Shown here one piece after another: positions 46,351-57,047 of a DNA stretch of 64,000 nt (its first letter is position 1; every line of letters starts with the position of its first letter). Where the stretch lies: the NCBI GenBank assembly GCA_028023455.1, contig JAQFVV010000207.1, positions 1,691,243 through 1,755,242 of the forward strand. Direction: 5' to 3'. The notes below the pieces were generated by a model. That model saw nothing but the letters and a program-made list of their open reading frames with translations, did no database searches and was not told the origin of the DNA. The position numbers and the translations under genes are program-made. This stretch comes from Epiperipatus broadwayi. Its lineage: Eukaryota > Onychophora > Udeonychophora > Euonychophora > Peripatidae.

Positions 46351-48689
46351 TGTAACGATCCGGATAAAGCGACTTAACGTAAACTGCACTACGGGGCGCC
46401 ATCTAGGCATTTGAACCTAGAAAAATTTATAAAGTAGGCAGATACGTAAGTCAAAAAAAAAAAAAATTTTTTTTTTTAAATTTTGATTCCGGTCGTTAGC
46501 CCATGTCACTAGCTCAGTGGAATAGCAGAGATTTAATAAGATAATCTAAGAGTATATATATATATATAAAAAGAATAAAATAAGCCACTGCCAGTAATCA
46601 ACACACAAACATTCATTTATGCACATATATATAAGATTTAAAATTATTTCAGTATCAGCTTTACATCCCAATTTTTAACATTCTTTTTGACCCTGATAAT
46701 CTAAGAGTATAAATAAGCCACTGCCAGTAATTAACATACAAACATTTATTTATGCACATATATATAAGATTTAAAATTATTTTAGTATTAGTTTACATTT
46801 TAACATTTAACATTATTTTTAACTTTGATTTTGATTTTAATTTACCTTTAATTACTATTATATTCTAATTTTACATTTTAATTAAGTTCGCACAGATGGG
46901 ATTATAAACGCTTGTTATAATAAGTTGCTATAGATCGGTTACATGGATTACACGGTTAAAAACATTCCAAAGTAAACATAAGCGATCAAAATATAAAATT
47001 ATTGATTACTGACAATTGCGGAGGGAAATTTATATGTAACCCAATAGTATTCACCATAAGATACTTGCATTGTCACCAATAACTTAAAAGACATCCGAAT
47101 AAATACATTTTAGATACTCACCGTAAGGTATCATTATTTATCGAATGTCTATATATTTTGATCAAATATGAAAACGCAAATATAGTTAACCGATAAACAA
47201 TCCATGCAAGCGTCTATAAACAACTTAAATTTAATGCATTTTTATTTAAGGTCAAGCATGAATAGACCACATAAATTTGCTTTTGAAAATAAACAGTCTA
47301 TCCCCATTTAACCTTAGGCTAAAATTCGTAGTCAAACTGGCATCAATTCATCTGATACATCGATGTACTCAATGTAATAAAATACGGCAGCACAAAAGGT
47401 TAAAAAAAGAAATTGCCTCTTATGAGATAGGAATATTACATCTATCTGCAAAGAAGAGCAATAAAACAAAAAACTCCATAGAAAGGAACTGCGGTATCCG
47501 ACTTATAATTCCTTCCATAGGAAAATGGAAGTGTGCAGCATATGAAGCGATTCTGCCCGTAGCGAATCAATATTACATCTACTAATCACACCAATATATC
47601 CAATCCATTGACCCAATTTAACCACGAAACAAATAACCTAAGATTACCCTCCCCTAATATAACTTTACAAATCTATACAGCCATTCATGCCCGACTTAAG
47701 TTTAACATTTATATAATTAATTTAACGAAGAACAAAAAAAATCATGATAAAAACTTAAAGAATAAAAAATAAATAAATGGAAATGATTTTACATAAATAA
47801 ATAAAAAAATACGTCAAATAACATTTTAACTACTTTAGTCAGATAGGAAACTAATGCAATTATTTTAAATATGAAAAGTTTTTAACTTAATGTTCATTAA
47901 TTGTAAAGTTCTTACGGTTTTAAACAGTTCATCTTTATCTGTCGTTTGTAAGTTTGAACGGGAATTCCCACGCCGTCCTGAAGATATTGGTATACATTTA
48001 GCCGATGTTTTATTTATTCATTCGGAGGTTTTTTAATTTAGTTGGTCCTCAATGTAGGAAACGATAGTTCATTTCTCCTTTCTTTAACAGCTGAAAGAAT
48101 TGACCGTGCGTCTGTCAATTCCTCCAACTCCGTACTACTACATATAGTCACATCGTAATAATCAATTTCCAGTCACTGATTAATAATTTCCAAATTTTCC
48201 TTTTATATTAATGTGAAGGATTGAATTTACATTACGTCACCGATGCGATGGTCCTTTCGCTGCGGTCCGATTCCATAGGGATTTCTTCTTATTTGCTAAC
48301 AGTTTCTATTGTTTTCTTATCTGACCGGTGTTTTTACATTTAAATGTCGAAGGCTGGTTTACATTTAACTAATTAACAATCATTTCCATTTCTGATTAAT
48401 TAACCTGTTTTCCAAATCAAAAATATATTTAAAGATAAATTTAAAGATATAATTTCATCTCCAAATCTTTTTAAAATTTAGTTTTAAAATACTTTTTCTT
48501 TAATAAAGTTTTATTTTAATAATTTTTCATTATCTGTGCGATTTAATTAATATATAAGAGTTTAAGATGATATTTAATTTCAATTTTTAATTCTTAAAGA
48601 AAATTTTTAAATGCGAACTTTTTAATTTACTTTCATGTTTAATAAATTAAAAAAAAACAACAATGTAACGAACGTCTATGCTCGTTACA
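46351..48689. repeat. Right LTR of the LARD-like element
   Basis: Nearly identical to 40259-42600. Small differences are seen, for example CGGAAGTGTGCGGCG versus TGGAAGTGTGCAGCA (near 41437 and 47527), and a few A/T run lengths. It ends GCTCGTTACA followed by (AT)9. Confidence 0.85.
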
Positions 48690-48707
48690 ATATATATATA
48701 TATATAT
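48690..48707. repeat. (AT)n between two LTR elements
   Basis: Eighteen bases of AT repeat are all that separate the LARD-like element from the Ty3/gypsy element. One or both inserted into a TA microsatellite. Confidence 0.9.
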
Positions 48708-51700
48708 TGTACCCTCACTTCTCGATATATGATATAATTTAAAATATGACTAGCTCAATTAAATCATTATGCTCAGCTAAAATATGTACAACTATCTTTA
48801 ATATATTTTTATAATATTATAACTTATCAGATTTATTACAAACTTATCAAAAATTAATATAGTTCAATATTATGTACTACTTAAATAAATACTTACTAAA
48901 ATCATGAGACTGTGAAGTGAAGTTACAATTGGTAATTGGACTTACATTGAGTCAATGTCTTTCCAAGACACTGTCTCAATGGCATAAGAATACTATTACT
49001 TCTAATTATCTCATTACTAACTCTACAGCACTCTTATGACTTTTATAAATGAACTATCTTTAATAATAATAGATAAATAAATCTCAATCTTTTGTTAAGG
49101 AAATATAATTAAACGATCTCAGGTTCTTCTAATTATCTTAAAGTAATAATAATTCATGTAGATAGGAATGATAAGGGATTTAATATCAAACCTAAATACA
49201 CCTAACTTATTCTAATAACAATAACCAACAATAAAAATCTTTAGTGTATAGCTTAATCTTATCTATTTGATTATACCATTAATCATTAAGAAAATAAGTA
49301 AATCATATACATGTCTTTCATTTCCATATAGTATCTTAATTTTAAAATATACCAAAATCTTATAATTTAACAATCTGTGGCAATAAATAATATTATACTC
49401 TTATATTGTGCATTATAATTACTTTATGACCATTGTAATATTATATGTTAATGTCAATCAATTTCTATAAATTATATTAAGAAAATATTGTGTTTCTTTC
49501 TCAAATAATAAAATAATAAATTCATATTGTGCAAATATTATGTATATTCAAATTATCTGTTGTCAAATGCTGTGGTGTAAAATAATGAATTCGACACACT
49601 TTTAAACAACTTAAACAAATTTATTTACATCAACTTTAACAAATAACTTATTTACACTATTTACATTTACAAATGGAACTAAAGAAAATAAAACAAAATA
49701 AGAAAAATAATAATACAAGATTTTTACACTGTTACTATTTCCATAATCATAAATAGATAATTTATACATTTCTGAAATGTTCTATCAATAACATTCAATT
49801 AAGTTTATGACTTTAATTTTAACAAACATCATTTGTTATCAATTAATATAAGAAAAGGTTTATGTGAAATATCATTCATGTAGCATATATGTAAATAAAC
49901 AGACTTTAATAATTAAAATGCTACTTCACTGAAGTCTTACTGCTATTTAGATTATAATGTACTAGTATGTATTACATTTACTATTAATATTACTCAAAGA
50001 TCAATTAATGTATAAACTGATATAACTTTGTAATATAATAACAATTATTGATTATAACTATTTATTTCATTCCGATATAATGTCATACTACATGTCTTAT
50101 CAAAATATGCAATACGTATATGTTCTTTTAAAATAATATTTTAAAATTATTCAACAATTTCAAATTTTTATAAAGTATTATATTAAATAAAATTCTATGA
50201 TTCTTTTCTATTTAAATCATTACTTTTCTTTACTTGTTATTCTTATTCCTTCCTAAAAAACTTCTATCTACAAAAGTCATTTTAACCTTATTTAACTTCA
50301 GAAAAATAGATGACCAATTTTAAAAAAAAAATAATAATATTTATCCAAAATCTCATATACCTCATCATCTATATACGTTAAGCCTTCAATCAAAATATAA
50401 ATTTCTACATAAAATTAACTTAACTTATCTAATAAAAATAAAAAATAAAATATAGATTTTATATACCTCTTACTAACTTGAAAAGAAAAAATAAATAACT
50501 TACACTAATAATAAATCTAATTCCTAATATTGTAACAGAAACATTAAAATTTATTCACGAAAGAATCATATAATTATTTCTAGGTTCTCATATTATGTTG
50601 TACTAAATTTACATCATCAATTTAAAATATGCATATTAAAATAAAACTGCTATTATTAATCTTATGCGTGTATATTATTTAAATATTAATACATTCATTC
50701 AACAATCAAATAACATTTGGTTGATCTAAAGAAAAACATAGTAAATACATCAAATTATTATTATCACATAATTTTTTACCATAAATGATACTTCAATGTA
50801 CAGTCCGTCACACGATGTCCTCCAAGATTTCAGTTTTACAAAATAATTTCACATTTACACTCAACAATTATTCTTTAAAATATTACGTGTTGTATAATTA
50901 TAAAATAAACTTTATGCAATAAAATGTTATATTAATATTTAGCTTTTTTTAAAAAAATGTAAATGTACCTTTCCTATCTTTAATAAATCAATAATTAATT
51001 AAATATTTATGTTAGTTAATAAATAAAACATATTACATAAAATCCAACGGTGTCTTCTTCCAGCTATAATTGTTCTTTTTCCTAGGCACAAATTTTCACC
51101 AAACATTACTTCCTTTTCCGGTACATCACGTGTTTTTTAAAAGTTTTTATGGAATAAATGAAAACGTTCTTTTTTTTAAAAAATAAAATAAAAGTCAAAG
51201 TTAGTTCCACCATAAAATAAAATAATAATTAAAATAGTTTATGGAATCCAGATTCATTTCTTTTAAAGAAAAAAAAAAATATTTATTTAAAAGTTATTAT
51301 TTTTAGAATTAGTCTATAATTTACAAAGTTCTTATTTAATTATTTTTAATTGATTTGGATATCCACGTATATTTGATTTGCGCATTCCTTAACAGATATT
51401 TAGGTAAGATTACTTTTAGAGTCTTCTGTACGACCAGCGTTCAGACTTTAATAATATAATAATTTTTTACTTATAAGTATTTCTTTACCCATTAAATTTC
51501 CAATTTATTTGCCTTTTAAAACTGTCAGAATTTAGTCTTTTAAACCATAAAGACTTAACAAGGCAAGTATTTATGTAATCATTATTATTTACCATCTTTA
51601 CTAAGTTATATACTTAGATTTATAATTTACAAATACTTTCTTCATAAAGAAGTATTTCTCATTCTTTTAAATATCTGTTTTATAAAAATTAATTACCATC

Positions 51701-53033
51701 AGCTTTTAAATTTATATAAAGTCCAACGTATTACTTTTATGCATCTAGTAACTCTCCTAGTTAATCCAGCGTTTGTTAAATTTTTAGTATAAAGTCTCCA
51801 ATACATTTTATCCTTATACGATGTTTTCATGACTATTTGATAGTAAATTGAGCTTCGATCGAGACGATAGGAAATTATAATTAAAATTAACACTGCATAT
51901 TTGTCGGTAAACTTTTATAAATTATTTTAAAAAAACTACTCTCTTATAATTTTAAAACGATTTTGAGAGCGTCTATAATTACTTAGCTATTTCTAATAGC
52001 ACACTTTACTTTCAAGAATTTCAATCACTATCCCCCTCCGAACAATTGAACCTTGGTTTTATACCCGAAGAAACTCCCCACTTGATTGGTGAATTAAACA
52101 ATCAACTTGCTAGCTTATTTACATATTTTACCAACAAGACAGAATTAAAAATAAATAATGACTTATTTAATATTTATTATTTATCACATTATTAAATTCT
52201 TAAATTAATCTTTATCGTTTATTTAAATCCATTAAACATTTTTTTAAAATATACTTTCTTACTTTATTTCACTTTTAACTTTTATAAGATTATTTTTATA
52301 AACAAATTAAGTCTATTTTTATTCGTTATGTTTTTAAACAGTATTTTAAAAATCAGATTTAATATTTCACATTAATTATTTTTACTTTTATCTCATGATA
52401 GCCAATATAATATTTATAAATTTTATAACAGAATTTTTAAAATAGTTTTGCAACTTTACTAAAAAAAACTCCCAAGCATGTGTGTATGTGTCTAACTAAC
52501 ATCTGTTTTTTACAACAAAGCTACAAACGCTTGTAATAATCTAAAAATAAACTAACAATTCATTTTTTAAAAATAAATATTTTTAAAATAAATAATATCT
52601 TATAACAATTTTTAAAATAATAATTCGATATTATTAAAATCAAATATTAATCTTCTATCATGTACTACTAATAATTAAAATATTTATATTCATTTATTAA
52701 ATATTAATCTTTATCAACAATAAATATATGCATTTAATTTTAACTTGTCTTTTTAAAACTTTAACTTTAAACATTTATTTATTAAATTTATTAATGCAGT
52801 ATTGATTATGGCCAGTTTTCCCAACCATATACTATTATCATTCCCATTGAAACGTCTCTCTCAAACATCAGCACAATTTTCACATATCAAATACTCATGA
52901 ATTACTTTAATTACACTTTTTTAAAAGATTATCATAAATAAAATTAACATCATATAGCTAAATATATCTTAAATTTAAAATTTTTTAAATAGATTGATAC
53001 AACAATTTATGGAGACCCATACAAAAGGGCACA
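48708..53033 (-). repeat. 3' LTR of the Ty3/gypsy element (4326 bp)
   Basis: It starts TGTACCCTCACTTCTCG after the (AT)n and ends AAAAGGGCACA before the polypyrimidine run (polypurine on the element strand). It is aligned with 59973-64000 throughout its first 4030 bp with only small changes. It has no supported coding frame and very low G+C. The usual U3-R-U5 limits cannot be placed by eye in such long AT-rich sequence. Confidence 0.93.
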
Positions 53034-53753
53034 TATCCTCCTCCTTCGGATAAAAATTTTAAATTAACCATCTACCTTCATCTTCTATTAATCTACAATT
53101 AACATCTTCATTTTTCATATCATTAAATATCATAATCAAATCACTTTAACATGAAATTTTATAAAGCACTGGAACTTCACATTAAAATCTCAACCAGAAA
53201 ACACTTTTAAATAAAATCATCATGACTTTCTTTTACTTTATAAAATTAAGTCTCACTTTTCCTTTATTTATATCTTTAATTAGGTCATTTTTATTTCCCT
53301 AATCTTACTATGAAATATCATATGTTTAAATTCCTTTAAATAACATCTTGTACACAAACTAAACTATAAATACATATTTTTATAGTTAACACTATCTTTT
53401 AAATCACACTTTGTATTTTACTTTTACACTTGTTGCTAGTTTCATTAGCAATTTTAAATGAATCATTATCTATTAAATCTAGACATTTTTAATCTAAAGA
53501 GATTAACTTTATCCCTGAAGATTTATTAATTTTATGATCACTACTACAATATTTATGAAAATTCTTAAATTCATCCATAACTCTTTTCATAAATTGATCT
53601 TTTATAAGATCTACTCACTCTTATCATATTATTCATTTCTCCCTAAATTAACATTTACTGACTTGATAATAAATTATTTTATTATATAAAAATAAAATAT
53701 CTGAACATCATACCAAAAACTTCACCCACAATACATCCTTTGAAAATTGTAAT
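53034..53753 (-). other. 3' untranslated region and polypurine tract
   Basis: 720 bp separate the pol stop from the 3' LTR. On the element strand GAAGGAGGAGG (complement of 53037-53047) sits three bases before the LTR and is the expected plus-strand primer. No env-like frame, signal peptide or splice-acceptor-plus-exon is seen. Confidence 0.8.
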
Positions 53754-56700
53754 TCACACTTCAGAAGGATATGGAATTAAACTTCTTGCATTATAAGTTC
53801 CTTTCTCACCATCTGGTGTGGTTAACATAAATGCATTTTCACCTACTTTGCAAGATATTCTATATGGACCCTCATATAGACTAAGAAATTTTTTGAACTG
53901 ATTTCTTTGAAGGTTGCTAACATGGGGTGTTCTAACTAGAACTAAATCATTAATTTTAAATGGATGTGGTTTATTATGGGATTTCTTTACTCTTTTTGCA
54001 CCCATAATATGAAGCTTTACTTTAGCTTGATTATTATCTTCATCCCTATTGATTTGTTCTCTTACAATTGGTATAGGCGTTTTAATCAATAATGGCTCAT
54101 GTCTACCATAATGTAAACGAATAGGAGTGAAACCAGTGGATTCATTATACGTACTATTAATATAGTTAATAACCTCTGGGAGTTTATGAACCCATTTCTT
54201 ATGATTATCAGCTACATACACCCTAAATAATCGACTAAGCTCCCGCATAACACGTTCGCATGGATTAGACTGAGGGTTTCTTATGGAGCTCATAACATGT
54301 TTGAGGTTTTGATCTTGAATCCACTCATTCCACCTACCCGATATAAAAGCTGTAGCATGATCTGTAAGTATGATTTTTGGTTTTCCTACTAATGGAAATT
54401 GATAATTAAGCATGCATTTTATTACAAAATGTGCACTAGTTTTAGGCACAGGATACGCTGATACAAATTTGCTAAAAACATCATAGGCTACCAAAATAAA
54501 TTTCTGTTGTTTAAATGGTGGGAGAGGCCCGTAAAAATCAATTGCTAATAATTCATTAGCTCGATCTGGAATAATAGGCTGCATAACACCTACATACGAT
54601 TTATTACAATATTTAGACTTTAAGCAAGTAGAACATGTTTTAATTTTCCTTATGACACGTTTATACATTCCATCCCAATAAAAAATAGATTTTAAAACAT
54701 ACATAATCTTTGGTGCACCATAGTGACCATAACTACAATGTACATACATTATCAATTTATCAATCATAGAGTTAGGTACAACTATCCTCCATGATTCCCC
54801 CTGATTTGACTTTAAATTATACATAAGTAAATTCTGGTACATCTTATACTTGCTAAAAATCCTTTTTATATATTTACTTTTACTATTTACATTATCATGA
54901 TTATTTAGGATAGTCATGATTCTATTTAATTTCTGATCCTGACCTTGAATCATAGTGAGATTATTATAATCATCCACTATAGATTCATCCCTGATTACAT
55001 CCACACTACTAATAATTATATTTTGAGCATTAGGATGTTGGGACATCAGACAAATAGGGTGGCGGCTAAGAATATCAGCAGGGATATTCTGTCTCCCTTC
55101 AATATAGAGAACTCTATAGTTGAATTGCTGGAGATACAAGCTCCACCTAACAAGTCTCTCATTACTGAGGTAGCTCTTGTTTAAAAACTCCAAGCTTCTA
55201 TGGTCGGTCAACACAATTACCTCTGAACCTAATAAAAATTGACGTAATTTCTGAAAAGCCCAGACAACAGCTAGGGTCTCCTTTTCAGTAATAGTGTAAT
55301 TCAACTCAGCACCTCTTAAATGTCGGCTTAAGAAGTACAATACATGAGGTACCTGATCCTCATCGAGCTGATACAACACTACTCCCAGACCATAGTAACT
55401 ACTATCTGTCTGCACATAGAATGTTTTATTAAAGTCAGGATACACTAAAATCACGTGTTTTAAAAATTTACTTTTAATTATACTAAATTCATTATCATGT
55501 TCAGCAGTCCACTTCCATTTTTCAGTTTTCTTTAATAACCGAGACAAATTTATTGTATCTTCAGCGAAATTTTTATAGAATCTATTATAATAGTTACATA
55601 ATCCAAAAAATGATTTTAATTGTTTAACTGTTTTTGGAATGGGAAAACGTTGAATAGCTGCAATCTTTTCAGGATGGGGCTGGATTCCATGCTCATTTAT
55701 TAAATGACCTAGAAAAGTAATTTCTCTAGCTGCTATTGAACATTTTTCCATATTAATTTTGACATTTTGTATTTGACATTCTGTAAAAAATAATTTTAAA
55801 TGTTGGAGATGCTCATGTAAACTATCAGAAGCAATAACTATATCATCCACATACATGATGATTTTTTCTTTTAATTGTTTCGAAAAAATCATGTCTAAAC
55901 ATCTGATCAAGCCAGCACCACTATTAATGAGACCAAAAGGCATCCGTCTGAAAACATACGACTGGCCTTGAAATCGAAATGCTGTATACTGCTGATCATT
56001 CTCATGCAGTGGTATTTGCCAATAACTAGCTGTCAGATCAAATGTAGAGAAAATTGACCTCTTGTGAAATTTAGTTAAGAGCTCATGTACAGGTGGAGGA
56101 ATGTCACGCTCTGGTATAGTTACATTATTTAGCATACGAGCATCTAAACATACTCTAATACTGCCATCCTTCTTCTTCACAATAACCAATGGGTTTACGT
56201 AAGGAGAAGGGCATTTTTTAATTATATTCCACTCTAGCATTTTGTCAATTTGACTCTGTACCTCATCCTTATATTGGTAAGGAATTGGGTACATCTTTTG
56301 ATGGAAAGGATCATTACTCTTCAATTTTATTCTATGGGTATATCCCTTTATTATACCAGGGATTTTAGAAAAGATATTTTTAAAATCATACATTAATTGA
56401 TATAAATTTTCACCCAATTTAGAATTTATTGCATAAACATGTTCAATTTTGGCCTTTATGCTGGCATCAATTAATGTGTTCTGGATGCATAATAATTGAC
56501 TAGAAAGGTTATGCATACCATATTCAAAATTAAGCCTTTCTTCTTTACAAATAAAAATTTTATTACAAAAATCAATCTGACATTTATTTAAAATCATGAA
56601 GTCAGCTCCTATTATGGCTTCATGTATTAATCCAGGCATAATAAGAAAAACATGCCCATACTCTGTATTATTTATTTTGAAGGTAATCCAGACTTGTTTA

Positions 56701-57047
56701 TTTGATAACTTTGTCCTCTTTCCATTTGCTAAAGTTACTTGGATCTGTTTTACTGGCAATGAAGGTATATCCCTTTCTACACTCACCAGATTTTGATACG
56801 TTGACTCTGATAATATGGAAGCTTGACTTCCAGAGTCAATTAATGCTTCAATTCTGATATTGTTTATATATAAAATTACAATAGGACATTGATAAGTTAT
56901 AGGTGGTTCGCCTATAGTAAAGGGCTCTAAATAATCAATATCAAGATCTAAAGTATTAAGCATCCACATCTGATCGTTCCCCATTTTGTTAGCACCGGGT
57001 CCTTGCAAAGAGGAACTAACATACAAAGACCTTTCTAGTTTAATTTC
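53754..57047 (-). CDS. pol: Pol polyprotein: protease, RT, RNase H, integrase
   Basis: About 1090 residues counted from a TTG at 57026; the frame itself is open from 57047, overlapping gag by 13 bases in the -1 frame, so it is likely made by frameshift and has no own start. Domains: aspartic protease with ALIDSGSQASIL (residues 61-72); reverse transcriptase, about 240-420, with KKDGSIRVCLDAR, FDLTASYWQIPL and catalytic YVDD near 390; RNase H from about 530 (VQTDSSYYGLG, ETLAVVWA, LTDHRSLEFL); integrase with HCSYGHYGA and CSTC zinc-binding pairs (760-805), then catalytic D (LAIDFYGP, about 828), D (ILTDHATAF, about 887) and E (NPCERVMRE, about 923). A GPY/F module (YEGPYRI) lies near the C-terminus. 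There is no chromodomain. All key residues are present and no stop interrupts it. Confidence 0.95.
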   Translation of the reverse strand, partial: EIKLERSLYVSSSLQGPGANKMGNDQMWMLNTLDLDIDYLEPFTIGEPPITYQCPIVILYINNIRIEALIDSGSQASILSESTYQNLVSVERDIPSLPVKQIQVTLANGKRTKLSNKQVWITFKINNTEYGHVFLIMPGLIHEAIIGADFMILNKCQIDFCNKIFICKEERLNFEYGMHNLSSQLLCIQNTLIDASIKAKIEHVYAINSKLGENLYQLMYDFKNIFSKIPGIIKGYTHRIKLKSNDPFHQKMYPIPYQYKDEVQSQIDKMLEWNIIKKCPSPYVNPLVIVKKKDGSIRVCLDARMLNNVTIPERDIPPPVHELLTKFHKRSIFSTFDLTASYWQIPLHENDQQYTAFRFQGQSYVFRRMPFGLINSGAGLIRCLDMIFSKQLKEKIIMYVDDIVIASDSLHEHLQHLKLFFTECQIQNVKINMEKCSIAAREITFLGHLINEHGIQPHPEKIAAIQRFPIPKTVKQLKSFFGLCNYYNRFYKNFAEDTINLSRLLKKTEKWKWTAEHDNEFSIIKSKFLKHVILVYPDFNKTFYVQTDSSYYGLGVVLYQLDEDQVPHVLYFLSRHLRGAELNYTITEKETLAVVWAFQKLRQFLLGSEVIVLTDHRSLEFLNKSYLSNERLVRWSLYLQQFNYRVLYIEGRQNIPADILSRHPICLMSQHPNAQNIIISSVDVIRDESIVDDYNNLTMIQGQDQKLNRIMTILNNHDNVNSKSKYIKRIFSKYKMYQNLLMYNLKSNQGESWRIVVPNSMIDKLIMYVHCSYGHYGAPKIMYVLKSIFYWDGMYKRVIRKIKTCSTCLKSKYCNKSYVGVMQPIIPDRANELLAIDFYGPLPPFKQQKFILVAYDVFSKFVSAYPVPKTSAHFVIKCMLNYQFPLVGKPKIILTDHATAFISGRWNEWIQDQNLKHVMSSIRNPQSNPCERVMRELSRLFRVYVADNHKKWVHKLPEVINYINSTYNESTGFTPIRLHYGRHEPLLIKTPIPIVREQINRDEDNNQAKVKLHIMGAKRVKKSHNKPHPFKINDLVLVRTPHVSNLQRNQFKKFLSLYEGPYRISCKVGENAFMLTTPDGEKGTYNARSLIPYPSEV
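57035..57047 (-). promoter_or_regulatory. Candidate -1 frameshift site at the gag-pol junction
   Basis: On the element strand the last gag codons are AAG AAA TTA AAC TAG. The pol frame, one base back, is open from just after a TAA at 57050-57048. ATTAAAC directly before the stop differs by one base from the strong slippery heptamer TTTAAAC. The overlap is only 13 bases, so slippage must happen here if pol is made by frameshift. This is inference from position; stop-codon readthrough would not give the pol frame. Confidence 0.5.

Larger units (their letters stand above)
40259..48689. mobile_element. LARD-like LTR retrotransposon, complete
   Basis: Two nearly identical direct repeats (40259-42600, 2342 bp; 46351-48689, 2339 bp) begin TGTAACGATCC and end GCTCGTTACA, so the termini are 8-bp inverted TGTAACGA / TCGTTACA. 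They enclose 3750 bp without gag-pol domains. Both outer ends lie in TA runs, consistent with a short TA-type target duplication but not provable there. This fits a large retrotransposon derivative (LARD): long LTRs, sizeable non-coding interior, dependent on another element's proteins. The LTR pair differs at only about one base per hundred by eye, so insertion was recent. Orientation is not settled. Confidence 0.75.

Noticed and set aside
53034-53753. Possible env gene after pol
   Set aside because: 720 bp with no open frame of useful length and no signal peptide or membrane segment; an Env-bearing errantivirus is not supported.
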